Assembly (NCBI RefSeq): GCF_000282095.2
Contig: NZ_AKKC02000015.1
Span: forward strand, 434,001 to 498,000
Length of the DNA stretch: 64,000 nt
DNA from: Rhizobium sp. CF080
GTDB taxonomy: Bacteria > Pseudomonadota > Alphaproteobacteria > Rhizobiales > Rhizobiaceae
Reading direction: 5' to 3'
Positions 42,482 through 53,682 of this stretch are shown in pieces. The notes under the pieces were generated by a model, which was not told the origin of the DNA, did not search any database, and was given only the letters and a program-made list of their open reading frames with translations. The first letter of the stretch is position 1, and the number at the start of each line of letters is the position of its first letter. The position numbers were made by a program, and so were the translations under genes.

Positions 42482-43210
42482 ATGCGCTTCGATCCCCCAC
42501 TGGTGCCTGCCACCCTCCTGCAGCGCTATAAGCGCTTCCTGTTCGACGCCGTGCTCGAGGATGGCACGCCGTTTACCGGCTCCTGCCCGAATACCGGTTC
42601 GATGCGCGGGCTGACGACGCCGGGCTCGAAAATCTGGGTGTCGCTGCATGACAGCCCGACCCGCAAATACCGGCACATGTTCGAGATGGTCGAGGTGGAC
42701 GGCGAGTGCATCGGCATCAATACCGGCCTGCCGAACCGGCTCGCGGAAGAAGCGATCCGCGCCGGACTGATCCTAAGCCTTGGCGGCTATGAGACGATCC
42801 TGCGCGAACAGCGCTACGGCAGAAATTCCCGCATCGACTTCCTGCTTCTGGGCGGCGAGCTGCCGAATGCCTATGTGGAGGTGAAAAACGTCCACTTCTG
42901 CCGCGAGCCGGGATTGGCGGAATTTCCCGACACCGTCACCAAGCGCGGCGCCAAACATCTGGAAGAACTGGGCGACATGGCGGAGGCCGGTCACCGGGCG
43001 GTGATGATCTACCTCATCCAGCGGCACGACTGCTCGCGTTTCCGTATCTGCGGGGATCTCGACCCATTCTATGCGCTCGCCTTCGAGCGCGCCAAAGTCC
43101 GCGGCGTCGAGGCCTATGCGGTGCATTGCCGCGTTTCGCCGGACGAAATAACGCCTGCGGGGCTGATCCCTGTCGAGGATCTTGGCTATCGCTTTTCGGC
43201 CGCCTTATAG
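42482..43210 (+). CDS. sfsA: SfsA, sugar fermentation stimulation homolog
   Basis: 242 residues. Family blocks: [62 protein letters not shown] and IYLIQRHDC. The VEVKN core suggests a nuclease-like fold. Originally a regulator of maltose metabolism in E. coli; true role unclear. Its end overlaps the convergent toxin gene by 25 bases. Confidence 0.9.
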   Translation: MRFDPPLVPATLLQRYKRFLFDAVLEDGTPFTGSCPNTGSMRGLTTPGSKIWVSLHDSPTRKYRHMFEMVEVDGECIGINTGLPNRLAEEAIRAGLILSLGGYETILREQRYGRNSRIDFLLLGGELPNAYVEVKNVHFCREPGLAEFPDTVTKRGAKHLEELGDMAEAGHRAVMIYLIQRHDCSRFRICGDLDPFYALAFERAKVRGVEAYAVHCRVSPDEITPAGLIPVEDLGYRFSAAL

Positions 43211-43467
43211 ACCGCGTCTCGATCTCGCCGGCCGACGGCGATCACCAGTACGACTAGTTGCGTATCTCGAACCTCATAGACGAGGCGATAGCCAATCGCG
43301 CGCAGCTTAATCTTGTAACGGTTCTTGGATCCATGAAGCTGGGCGGCAGCGACGCGCGGATTTTCGAGACGCTCGGTCAATTTCTTCTTGAACTGCTCAC
43401 GGATATTCGAGTCCAGCTTGCGCCATTCCTTTAGCGCAACATCCAGAAACGCGAGCTCATAGCTCAT
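43186..43467 (-). CDS. RelE-family toxin
   Basis: 93 residues typical of RelE/ParE mRNA interferases: [27 protein letters not shown], then [18 protein letters not shown] and a C-terminal [16 protein letters not shown]. The basic residues in the last strands (Arg, Lys, Tyr) are those used to cut ribosome-bound mRNA. Overlaps the antitoxin gene by 11 bases, the usual TA layout. Confidence 0.85.
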   Translation of the reverse strand: MSYELAFLDVALKEWRKLDSNIREQFKKKLTERLENPRVAAAQLHGSKNRYKIKLRAIGYRLVYEVRDTQLVVLVIAVGRRDRDAVYKAAEKR

Positions 43468-43705
43468 CCAGCGTTACCTTGATGACAGTCTCGCTTGCGC
43501 GGCTGTCGGCCAGTGCGTTCAGCTCAAGGTCTTCCAACCGGTCCATCATCGCTTCGTAAGCCTTTGCAGGCACACAGTAGAAGGCGGGCTCGTTGCGATT
43601 GAGGATGGCGACGGGAGCTCCGTCTCCTGCTGCGACGGTACCCATAGGATTGCGCTTCAGTTCGGAAACGCTGGCCGTGACTTCGGCGAGGACGATGCTG
43701 ACCAT
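43457..43705 (-). CDS. RelB/StbD-type antitoxin
   Basis: 82 residues. ASVSELKRNPMGTV and PVAILNRNEPAFYCVPAKAY match the Phd/YefM-StbD antitoxin N-terminus, followed by a toxin-wrapping helix (MMDRLEDLELNALADS). Start ATG 43705. It should repress its own promoter with the toxin. Forms the upstream partner of the RelE gene. Confidence 0.85.
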   Translation of the reverse strand: MVSIVLAEVTASVSELKRNPMGTVAAGDGAPVAILNRNEPAFYCVPAKAYEAMMDRLEDLELNALADSRASETVIKVTLDEL

Positions 43706-43880
43706 GGTGGCTCTGATGCTCCAATTCGTACCTTATATAAACCTATGAGAAGCACTTTAAAAGACTCGCTTCAGATCATCCCGTTCGGATTGTCGGGAAG
43801 AAAAGCGCCGAAATCTCCGATCTAGATGGACGAACCGGGCTCGGCTGCTTTATGAACGGAGAGATTGCGAGAGAAGAACC

Positions 43881-44717
43881 ATGGTCAACTATATCGAGGC
43901 GGTTTCCGCCCCCCTGAAGAATACGGGTGCGATCCGCCTCTACACTGCGGAAGACTTTGCCGGCATGCGCAAGGCCTGCCTGCTGACGGCCCGCTGCCTC
44001 GACGAGCTTGCTTCGATCGTGCAGCCCGGCGTCACCACCAACGCCATAGACCGCTTCGTCTTCGAGTTCGGCATGGACCATGGCGCGCTGCCGGCGACGC
44101 TGAACTATCGCGGTTACACGAAATCATCCTGCACCTCGATCAATCACGTCGTCTGCCACGGCATTCCGGACGACAAGCCGTTGCGGGAAGGCGATATCGT
44201 CAATATTGACGTCACCTATATCCTAGACGGCTGGCACGGGGATTCGAGCCGCATGTATCCCGTCGGGCAGATCAAGCGCGCCTCCGAGCGCCTGCTCGAA
44301 GTCACCTATGAATGCCTGATGCGCGGCATCGAGGCGGTTCGTCCCGGCGCCCGCACCGGCGCGATCGGCGAGGCGATCCAGACCTATGCGGAAGCGGAGC
44401 GCTGCTCGGTGGTGCGCGATTTCTGCGGCCATGGCGTCGGCCGGCTTTTCCACGACTCGCCGAACATCCTGCATTACGGCCGCGCCGACGAAGGCCCGGA
44501 ACTGAAGGAAGGCATGATCTTCACCATCGAGCCGATGATCAATCTCGGCAAACCGCATGTGAAGGTGCTGTCCGACGGCTGGACGGCGGTCACCCGCGAC
44601 CGGTCGCTGTCGGCGCAATACGAACATGCGATCGGCGTCACCGCCACCGGCTGCGAGGTCTTCACGCTCTCGCCTGGAGGCTTCGACCGGCCCGGCCTGC
44701 CGCCGCTTTCGAGGTAA
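43881..44717 (+). CDS. map: Type I methionine aminopeptidase
   Basis: 278 residues. Removes N-terminal Met. The metal ligands are visible: Asp in IVNIDVTYI, Asp in WHGDSSRM, His in GHGVGRLFHD, Glu in FTIEPMIN and Glu in QYEHAIGVT. KSSCTSINHVVCHGIP and TNAIDRFV are characteristic. radC starts 4 bases after its stop region. Confidence 0.95.
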   Translation: MVNYIEAVSAPLKNTGAIRLYTAEDFAGMRKACLLTARCLDELASIVQPGVTTNAIDRFVFEFGMDHGALPATLNYRGYTKSSCTSINHVVCHGIPDDKPLREGDIVNIDVTYILDGWHGDSSRMYPVGQIKRASERLLEVTYECLMRGIEAVRPGARTGAIGEAIQTYAEAERCSVVRDFCGHGVGRLFHDSPNILHYGRADEGPELKEGMIFTIEPMINLGKPHVKVLSDGWTAVTRDRSLSAQYEHAIGVTATGCEVFTLSPGGFDRPGLPPLSR

Positions 44718-44720
44718 CGG

Positions 44721-45524
44721 ATGGCCAACCGCTCCGCTCCTCCACCGGACGAACAGACGTCCTTCATCGAGGACGAGCGCGGTTTTTTCTCCGAACAGCT
44801 GACCAAGCCGAAAGCCATCAAGAAACCGGTATCCACGGACGATGACGAGCCGGCGGCGCATTACCACGGCCATCGCGAACGCCTCAAAACCAAATATCGC
44901 GAACATGGCGATACCGGGCTCGCCGACTACGAGATCCTTGAACTGCTGCTGTTCCGATCGATCCCGCGCCGCGATACCAAACCGCTTGCCAAGGCGCTGA
45001 TCGCCCGGTTCGGAACGCTTGCCGGCGTTCTGGGCGCACCGTTCGGATTGCTGCAGGAGGTCAAGGGGGTCGGCGAGGCGGTGGCGCTGGATCTCAAGCT
45101 CGTCGCGACCGTCGGCCAGCGGATGCTGAAAAGCGAGCTGCGCGGAAAGCAGGTGCTCTCCTCCTGGTCTTCGGTCATCGACTATTGCCATGCGGTGATG
45201 GCCTACGAACCCCGCGAGCAGTTCCGCATCCTGTTTCTCGACAAGCGCAACGCGCTGATCGCCGACGAGGTGCAGGGCCACGGAACCGTCGACCACACGC
45301 CGGTCTATCCACGTGAAGTGGTGCGCCGGGCGCTTGAGCTCTCGGCGACAGCTCTTATTTTGGTCCACAATCACCCGAGTGGTGACCCCACCCCTTCCCG
45401 CGCCGATATCGACATGACCAAGACGATCGTCGACACCGCGAAGCCTCTCGGCATCACGGTGCACGACCATATCATTATCGGCAAGGACGGGCATGTCAGC
45501 CTGAAGGGTCTCAGGCTGATCTGA
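44721..45524 (+). CDS. radC: RadC-family protein
   Basis: 267 residues. The JAB/MPN metalloprotein motif [16 protein letters not shown] is intact, and the N-terminal helix-hairpin-helix part ([34 protein letters not shown]) is present. Once linked to DNA repair; the true activity is unknown. Directly downstream of map, convergent with the epimerase gene. Confidence 0.95.
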   Translation: MANRSAPPPDEQTSFIEDERGFFSEQLTKPKAIKKPVSTDDDEPAAHYHGHRERLKTKYREHGDTGLADYEILELLLFRSIPRRDTKPLAKALIARFGTLAGVLGAPFGLLQEVKGVGEAVALDLKLVATVGQRMLKSELRGKQVLSSWSSVIDYCHAVMAYEPREQFRILFLDKRNALIADEVQGHGTVDHTPVYPREVVRRALELSATALILVHNHPSGDPTPSRADIDMTKTIVDTAKPLGITVHDHIIIGKDGHVSLKGLRLI

Positions 45525-45535
45525 GTTTCGTGGCT

Positions 45536-46423
45536 TCAGGCCGCGAAGTAGGCTTCCCGATCGAGATCGGCAATCAGACCCGGCAGCGTGGGTTGCCAAC
45601 CGAGCTGTTCCCGGGTCCAGGCACTCGAAGCCCTGTTGTTGATTTGCGCAAAATGCGCAAACCAGCCGAAATGTTCGGCCGTCTCGTCGTGGGATTTAGC
45701 AACGACGGGCAGGTTCAGGCGTTTTCCGATCACGCCCGCGATGTCCCGGAACAGAATGCCCTCTTCGTCCACCGCGTGATACCGGCCACCCGCGACGCCC
45801 TTTTCCAGCACGAGCCTGTAGAGGCGGGCGGCATCGAACCGATGCACCGCAGGCCACTGGTTCAGCCCCTCGCCGACATAGGCCGAGGAGCCCTTCTGGC
45901 GGGCCATGTTGATGAGGATCGGAACGAAGCCATGATCGCCGTCGCCATGCACCGAAGGCGGGAGCCGGATGACCGAGACGCGCGGACCCGATGTCACCGA
46001 CAATGCAGTCTGTTCCGAAACGCGCGGAACGGAGGCGCCATAGGCGGGCGGCGTCTCTTCGGTCACCAACTGGCCCGGTGACAGAAGGCCGGTACCGGAA
46101 GTGACGATCAGGGGACGGTCGGTGCCGGCAAGCGCATCGCCGAGCGCTTCGATGGCGCGCCGGTCGATCTCGCAACTCTCCTTGAACTTCGAGAAATCAT
46201 GGATGAAGCCCGTGTGGATGACGGCGTCCGAGGCGGCGGCTCCGCTTTTCAGACTGTCCAGATCCTCCAGGGTGCCGCGGTGGATATCGGCGCCGGCGGT
46301 CGTCAGCGCCGCGGCGGAGGCAGCCGAACGGGCAAGCCCGAGAACCCGATGGCCCGCCTCGATCAGTTCCTTGACGACGGCCGAGCCGACAAACCCGGTC
46401 GCGCCGGTTACAAAAACACGCAT
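45536..46423 (-). CDS. NAD-dependent epimerase/dehydratase-like (extended SDR)
   Basis: 295 residues from ATG 46423, with AGAGGA upstream. Rossmann start [22 protein letters not shown] strand; the catalytic block is unusual, since the region [10 protein letters not shown] and the following PPAYGASVP do not give a clear YxxxK, so it may be an atypical SDR. Divergent from the MmyB-like regulator at 46522, which probably controls it. Confidence 0.8.
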   Translation of the reverse strand: MRVFVTGATGFVGSAVVKELIEAGHRVLGLARSAASAAALTTAGADIHRGTLEDLDSLKSGAAASDAVIHTGFIHDFSKFKESCEIDRRAIEALGDALAGTDRPLIVTSGTGLLSPGQLVTEETPPAYGASVPRVSEQTALSVTSGPRVSVIRLPPSVHGDGDHGFVPILINMARQKGSSAYVGEGLNQWPAVHRFDAARLYRLVLEKGVAGGRYHAVDEEGILFRDIAGVIGKRLNLPVVAKSHDETAEHFGWFAHFAQINNRASSAWTREQLGWQPTLPGLIADLDREAYFAA

Positions 46424-46521
46424 GATAGTCCTCTTCAGTTGTCTGACGAGGCTGTGATAGGGTTTTCCGAATGGCAAAAAAGCCGTGACGACTTACTGGT
46501 ATAAGCACTAACAGGCTGAGC

Positions 46522-47361
46522 ATGCCGACAATTGAGGACGAAAATCTTCTCGGAAACTATCTGAAGGACCGCCGCGCGAAACTCAGCCCGGCCGCCTTCG
46601 GCATTCCCGCGACACGCCGGCGCACGCCCGGCCTCCGGCGCGAGGAGGTGGCACAGCGCGCCAATGTCAGCGCCACCTGGTACACCTGGCTCGAACAGGG
46701 CCGCGGCGGCGCGCCATCCGCGGATGTGCTGGACCGGCTCGCCAAAGCGCTTTCGCTGAACGACGCCGAGCGGGAGCACCTTTTTCTGCTGGCGCAGCAC
46801 CGGCCGCCCGAGGTCCGATACGAGCATTCCGAACCGATCACGCCGCAGCTGCAACGGGTGCTGGATTCGCTGGAGTTCAGCCCGGCCCTTGTCAGGACCG
46901 CCCTGTGGGACATCGTCGCCTGGAACGATGCCGCTGCGATCACGCTGACCGACTATGCCAAGCTTGCGCCCGAACAACGCAACATCCTCAAACTTCTCTT
47001 CGGCAACTCGCCTGCCCGCGCGCATATGATCCATTGGGAAAGAGATGCCCGCTCCGCCGTCGCTGCTTTCCGCTCGGAAACGGCACGGGCCGGAAACACC
47101 GAAAAGGTCCAGTCGCTGGTCGCCGAAATCAGCCGATCGAGCCCGGAATTCGCGGCCATATGGCGGGATTACGCGGTTCAGAATTACGGAGAAGGTCTCA
47201 AGCACGTCCGCCATGCGACGGCAGGAGACCTCGCGCTCGAATACTCATCCTTTGCCGTCGACGGCCGGCCGGACCTCGGCCTCGTCATCTTCAATCCGGC
47301 GACCGCGGACGATGCGCAGCGGCTGAAGGCGCTGATCGCGAGCCGCAGGGCGGCCAAGTAG
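46522..47361 (+). CDS. XRE regulator with MmyB-like ligand domain
   Basis: 279 residues. The N-terminal HTH (LGNYLKDRRAKLSP, RTPGLRREEVAQRANVSATW, YTWLEQGRGGAPS) and the C-terminal MmyB-like domain (ALWDIVAWNDAA, NILKLLFGN, DRSS-like SSPEFAAIWRDYAV) are clear. Such regulators commonly repress a divergent oxidoreductase gene, which fits the SDR at 45536. Confidence 0.9.
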   Translation: MPTIEDENLLGNYLKDRRAKLSPAAFGIPATRRRTPGLRREEVAQRANVSATWYTWLEQGRGGAPSADVLDRLAKALSLNDAEREHLFLLAQHRPPEVRYEHSEPITPQLQRVLDSLEFSPALVRTALWDIVAWNDAAAITLTDYAKLAPEQRNILKLLFGNSPARAHMIHWERDARSAVAAFRSETARAGNTEKVQSLVAEISRSSPEFAAIWRDYAVQNYGEGLKHVRHATAGDLALEYSSFAVDGRPDLGLVIFNPATADDAQRLKALIASRRAAK

Positions 47362-47382
47362 CTGCCCTGCTTCTTGGCCCAT

Positions 47383-49205
<1,823 letters not shown>

Positions 49206-49209
<4 letters not shown>

Positions 49210-49970
49210 TGGGGCTTCCAGGGGGTGGCAAAGGAGGCCGATGCGCGGCCTTCCGCCTCGCGGGCGGCTTCCAGCTCGGCGATCTTCTGGTCGATGACGC
49301 GGCGGTCGGTCATGCCGTGCGGGTTTTCGCGGGTCGGCATGGTTTCGGCGACATGCAGGAAACGCTCCTGCGCCACCGCATAGAGCCGGCGCAGTTCGCC
49401 GAGCGGATCGGTGTGGTCGTCGGCATTGATGCGCAGCCAGGGGTAATCCTGGTCGCGATAGAGAACCATGGCGGCGGACTGCTTGCCGCGCTTGTCGCCG
49501 CCGGCTGCCTCGCCGGCATCCATCGCGGCGAGCAGGCGCTCGGCAAGCGGCGCGCCTTCTGCCGCCTTTTCCTTGTAGACCCGCAGCGTCTCGGCGATCA
49601 CCTGCGGCCCGGCCAGCATGTTGCCAGCGACGGAGACGTTGTCGCCGACCAGATGGCCGGCCCAGTCGACGCAGATCTCGCCGGTATAGGCGGCATTGCG
49701 GCCATTGGCGTCGATCAGATGGAACTGGCGCTGGCGCCGGCCGTCATCGCGCGCCGTCAGCGTCTCGATGATCTCCTGCGGGCTCCTGCCCTCTTCCAGC
49801 AGTTTCAGTCCGTCGGTACCGTAGAGCGGGCTGACGAAGGCCTGGGTGGCGACGGCCCCCACCCTGCCCTTGATATGCGGGACTGCGGCGCCGACCGCGA
49901 AGAAGCGGCTGGCAACCGAGATCCCGAAATGACCCGTTTGCGGATCGCGTGCGACGATCGACCATGTCAT
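49206..49970 (-). CDS. DUF1028 protein
   Basis: 254 residues. [44 protein letters not shown] and [10 protein letters not shown] are the DUF1028 pattern, related to N-terminal nucleophile-type hydrolases. The family often stands beside peptide transporters and peptidases. Here it lies between gamma-glutamyltransferase and the ATPase, suggesting a peptide- or amide-cleaving role. Confidence 0.9.
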
Positions 49971-49973
49971 GGC

Positions 49974-51758
49974 TTATCTCCCGACCGCGTAGGCTTGCAT
50001 CAGGCGCGGTGTTGCCGCCGCCCGCAGCAATCCGTCCGCATCGCGGCGCGCCGCGGTCAGCCGGCCGACGCTCCAGGGATCGGCAACGGTGATCTGGTGG
50101 CCGCGGCGGCGCAGCTCGGCGAGCACGTCGGCGCCGATATTGCTTTCGACCATGATGTTTCCCGGCTGGCTAGTGCGTGGATAGAAGGAGCCCGGGAAAT
50201 GGGTGGTGTGGAACAGCGGCATGTCGATCGCCGCCTGCAGGTTCGGCTTGTGGTGGACGTAACGCAGGAAGAACGGCAACTGCCACTGGTCCTGCTGGTC
50301 GCCGCCGGGCGTGCCGAACACCAGCGTCGGGCGACCCTGATGCAGGGCGAGCGACGGAGTGAGTGTCGTGCGCGGACGTTTTCCCGGTTCGAGCGAGGTT
50401 GGCAGGCCGGGCTTCAGCCAGAACATCTGGGCGCGGGAGTTCAGCGCGAAACCGAGGCCGGGCACGATCGGCGACGACTGCAGCCAGCCGCCGGAGGGCG
50501 TGGTGGAGACCATGTTGCCCCAGCGGTCGATGACGTCGATATGCACCGTGTCGCCGCGCTTTTCGGTGAGATGCGACATGGTCGGTTCATAGACCGCGCC
50601 CTTGCCGCTGACTTCCGCCAGCATACCTATGGTGAGATCGAACTGGTGGTCGTAACCGGGCACACGTCCTGGCCGCAGATCGAGCGAGGCTTCCTTGCCG
50701 ATCAGCTTGCGGCGCTCGGCATTGTAGCCTTCCGACAGGAGATATTCGGTCGGGATCTGCGCGAAATCCGGATCGCCGTAATAGACTTCGCGGTCGGCGA
50801 AGGCGAGCTTCATGGCCTCGACGACGACGTGCACGAAATCCGGTCCGGCCGGATCCATCGCCGAGAGATCAAAGCCCTTCAGCAGGGCCAGCGACTGCAG
50901 GAGCACCGGCCCCTGCCCCCAGGCCGGCGTCTTGGCGACGGTCCAGTCGTGATAGTCATAGGTCTGCGGCGCCTCGACGGTCGCCCGCCAGTTGGCCATG
51001 TCGTCGGCGGTCAGCACGCCCTTGTGGCGGGCGCCGCTCGCATCCATCACCTCAGCCGTCGAGACATAACGGTCGATCGCCTCGGCCACGAAGCCTCGGT
51101 AGAAGGCATCGCGGGCCGCTTCGATCTGGTTTTCGCGGCCGGTCCTGGCTTCGGCCTCGGCGATGAGGCGCTTCCAGGTGTCGGCGAGCACCGGGTTTTT
51201 GAAATTGCTCTGCGCCTCGGGCGCCACGCCGCCCGGTAGCCAGGTCGCGTAGGAGGTCGGCCATTCCGTCTCGAAGAAGCTCGCCAACCCCTTGATGGTC
51301 GCGGAAACGCGGGCAAGCATGGGATGACCGTGCTCGGCGTAATAGATCGCCGGCTCGAGCACGTCGCGGACGCTCATCGTGCCGTAATCGCGCAGCATCA
51401 GCATCCAGCCGTCGAAGGCGCCGGGGATGACGGTCGCGAGCAGGCCGTCGCCGGGGATCAGCTTCAGCCCTTCTGATGTGTAGTGCTCGATGGTGGCACC
51501 AGCCGGTGCAGGCCCCTGGGCGCAGATGACTTCGACCTTGTCCTTCTTCACTGAGTAGAAAACGGCCGGCATATCGCCGCCGGGGCCGCAGAGATGCGGT
51601 TCGACGATCTGCAGCACGAAGCCGGTTGCAACCGCCGCATCGAAGGCGTTGCCGCCCTTTTCGAGAATTGCCATGCCGACGGACGAAGCGATCCAGTGGG
51701 TCGAGGTAACGACCCCGAATGTGCCGAGGATTTCCGGCCGTGTGGTGAATTCAGTCAT
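49974..51758 (-). CDS. ggt: Gamma-glutamyltransferase-family enzyme
   Basis: 594 residues from ATG 51758, with AAAGGAAC upstream. The GGT self-cleavage site is visible: GDTVHIDVIDRWGNMVS, with Thr as the likely nucleophile, then TPSGGWLQSS, GFALNSRAQMF, KRPRTTLTPSLAL and FGTPGGDQQDQWQ. No signal peptide is seen, so it may act in the cytoplasm on imported peptides. Cuts gamma-glutamyl bonds such as those of glutathione. Confidence 0.9.
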   Translation of the reverse strand: MTEFTTRPEILGTFGVVTSTHWIASSVGMAILEKGGNAFDAAVATGFVLQIVEPHLCGPGGDMPAVFYSVKKDKVEVICAQGPAPAGATIEHYTSEGLKLIPGDGLLATVIPGAFDGWMLMLRDYGTMSVRDVLEPAIYYAEHGHPMLARVSATIKGLASFFETEWPTSYATWLPGGVAPEAQSNFKNPVLADTWKRLIAEAEARTGRENQIEAARDAFYRGFVAEAIDRYVSTAEVMDASGARHKGVLTADDMANWRATVEAPQTYDYHDWTVAKTPAWGQGPVLLQSLALLKGFDLSAMDPAGPDFVHVVVEAMKLAFADREVYYGDPDFAQIPTEYLLSEGYNAERRKLIGKEASLDLRPGRVPGYDHQFDLTIGMLAEVSGKGAVYEPTMSHLTEKRGDTVHIDVIDRWGNMVSTTPSGGWLQSSPIVPGLGFALNSRAQMFWLKPGLPTSLEPGKRPRTTLTPSLALHQGRPTLVFGTPGGDQQDQWQLPFFLRYVHHKPNLQAAIDMPLFHTTHFPGSFYPRTSQPGNIMVESNIGADVLAELRRRGHQITVADPWSVGRLTAARRDADGLLRAAATPRLMQAYAVGR

Positions 51759-51777
51759 GGATATAGTTCCTTTCAAA

Positions 51778-52653
51778 TCATGCTTCGCGCGGGTCGAGCG
51801 CATCGCGCAGGCCATCGCCGAGGAGATTGAAGCCAATGACGACGAGGAAGATCGCCGCACCCGGCCACATCGCCATCCAGGGAGCCTGGCTCAAGAAGTT
51901 CTTGGCAACGTTCAGCATCGAGCCCCAGGAGGGGGCTGGCGGCTGCTGGCCGAGACCAAGGAAGGAGAGGCTCGCCTCGGCGATGATCGCGGTTGCGATC
52001 GTCAGCGTCGCCTGGACGATGATGGGTGCGAAAACGTTGGGCAAGATGTAACGGAGCATGATTTCAAAGTGGTTCAGGCCGACGGCGCGCGCGCCTTCGA
52101 CATAATCCTCGGTCTTGACCGCCAGCACCTGGCCGCGAGTCAAACGCACGAAGATCGGCATCGCGGACAGGCCGATGGCGATCATCGCATTCATCAGGCT
52201 CGGGCCCAGGAATGCCGCAAGCGCGATCGCCATGATCAGGAAGGGCATGGCGAGCAATGCCTCGGTGATGCGTGAGATCACCATATCCACCCAGCCGCCG
52301 AAATAACCAGAAATCAGCCCGAACGGTACGCCGATGCCGACCGCGATGGCGACGGAGAACACCCCAGCCATCAGCGAGGCCCGGGCGCCCCAGATCATGC
52401 GGGACAGGATGTCGCGACCGAGATCGTCGGTGCCGAGCCAGTACATGGCCGAGGGCGCCTTGCGGATCGCCGTCCAGCTCGTGGCAACGGGATCGATGAT
52501 CGGCAGGATCGGCGCGCCGGCTGCCAGGATGGCGAAGAACAGCACGATGACGGCGCCGACGAGCGCGCTCCGGTTCTTCTTCATCTTGCGCCAGGCGCGG
52601 CTCTTGTCGCGCTTGGCGGCCGCCACGGGCGGTGCTTGGTCGATCGTGGTCAT
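51778..52653 (-). CDS. Peptide ABC permease, DppC type
   Basis: 291 residues. Six membrane helices; the N-terminal extension and first helix (SALVGAVIVLFFAILAAGAP), HWLGTD-like YWLGTDDLGRDI, and the EAA loop EGARAVGLNHFEIMLRYILPN. Start overlaps the DppB stop (ATGA). Inner-membrane partner of the next gene. Confidence 0.95.
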   Translation of the reverse strand: MTTIDQAPPVAAAKRDKSRAWRKMKKNRSALVGAVIVLFFAILAAGAPILPIIDPVATSWTAIRKAPSAMYWLGTDDLGRDILSRMIWGARASLMAGVFSVAIAVGIGVPFGLISGYFGGWVDMVISRITEALLAMPFLIMAIALAAFLGPSLMNAMIAIGLSAMPIFVRLTRGQVLAVKTEDYVEGARAVGLNHFEIMLRYILPNVFAPIIVQATLTIATAIIAEASLSFLGLGQQPPAPSWGSMLNVAKNFLSQAPWMAMWPGAAIFLVVIGFNLLGDGLRDALDPREA

Positions 52654-53597
52654 AGGGTGGCCCTCAGACGCGGATTGAGCAGGACATAAAGGACGTCGGC
52701 AATCAGGTTCATCAGGATGAAGCCGACCGCCGTGCACAGCACAACGCCCTGCACGACCGCATAGTCGCGGTTGAAGACGGCATCGACGATCAACTTGCCG
52801 AAGCCCGGGATGGTGAAGATCTGTTCGGTCAACACCGCGCCGGCCAGCAGTTCGCCGAACAGCAGTGCCGACAGGGTCACGACCGGCAGCAGCGCATTGC
52901 GGAAACTGTGGCTGAGAATGACTTCCCGCGGAGAAAGCCCCTTGGCGCGGGCGGTGCGGATATAGTCGGCACTGAGCACGCCGATCATCGCCGAGCGGGT
53001 ATGGCGCATCAGGGTCGCGGCGAGCGCATTGCCGAGCACGAAGGCCGGCATGACCATGGTCTGCAGGGACCGGACGGGATCGACGAAGATCGACTCGAAG
53101 CCGGAGGCCGGAAGCCAGCCGAGCTGCACCGAGATCAGCAGGATGAGCATGATGCCGAGCCAGAAATTCGGGATCGACAGGCCGGTCAGCGCCAGCACGT
53201 TGGCGATGTAATCGATGAACGTGTTCTTCTTGACCGCCGCCAGGATGCCGATCGGAATGCCGATCACCATGGCGAAGAACATCGCCATGACGGCGAGCTG
53301 GATCGTCACGGGCAGCTTCTGGAGGATCAGTTCCAGGACCGGCTGGTTGGTGCGCAGCGAGATACCGAAATCGCCCACCAGCACGCCCCCGAGCCAATAG
53401 AAATACTGGAAGATGACGGGATCGTTGAGTCGGTATTTATTGCGCAGGAATTCGATGACGGCAGGATCACGCTCCTCGCCGGCCATGGCCAGAATGGGAT
53501 CCCCGGGCAAGAGTTTCTGCAGTGAAAAGACAAAAATGGAGATGATCAGCAAGGTCGGGATGGCGACCAGCAGACGCTTTCCGATGTAGACAGGCAT
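52650..53597 (-). CDS. Peptide ABC permease, DppB type
   Basis: 315 residues. Starts MPVYIGKRLLVAIPTLLII, with PGDPILAMAGEE, GDFGISLRTNQPV, and the EAA loop TARAKGLSPREVILSHSFRNA. All are standard for DppB. Lies 85 bases downstream of the binding-protein gene. Confidence 0.95.
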   Translation of the reverse strand: MPVYIGKRLLVAIPTLLIISIFVFSLQKLLPGDPILAMAGEERDPAVIEFLRNKYRLNDPVIFQYFYWLGGVLVGDFGISLRTNQPVLELILQKLPVTIQLAVMAMFFAMVIGIPIGILAAVKKNTFIDYIANVLALTGLSIPNFWLGIMLILLISVQLGWLPASGFESIFVDPVRSLQTMVMPAFVLGNALAATLMRHTRSAMIGVLSADYIRTARAKGLSPREVILSHSFRNALLPVVTLSALLFGELLAGAVLTEQIFTIPGFGKLIVDAVFNRDYAVVQGVVLCTAVGFILMNLIADVLYVLLNPRLRATL

Positions 53598-53682
53598 GAC
53601 GCCGTCCCCCGTTGAGCAACATTGTTACACAGTGATGCAGGAAAAGTGCCGCATGGGTCCACTCCCATGCGGCACGGGAGGC

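Noticed and set aside
40097-42676. Leftward 859-residue open frame across phaC
   Set aside because: Its first 725 residues are antisense to phaC and part of sfsA. Only the last 133 residues, from ATG 40498, form a real lipoprotein.
44223-45599. Leftward 458-residue open frame
   Set aside because: Antisense to map and radC, both certain.
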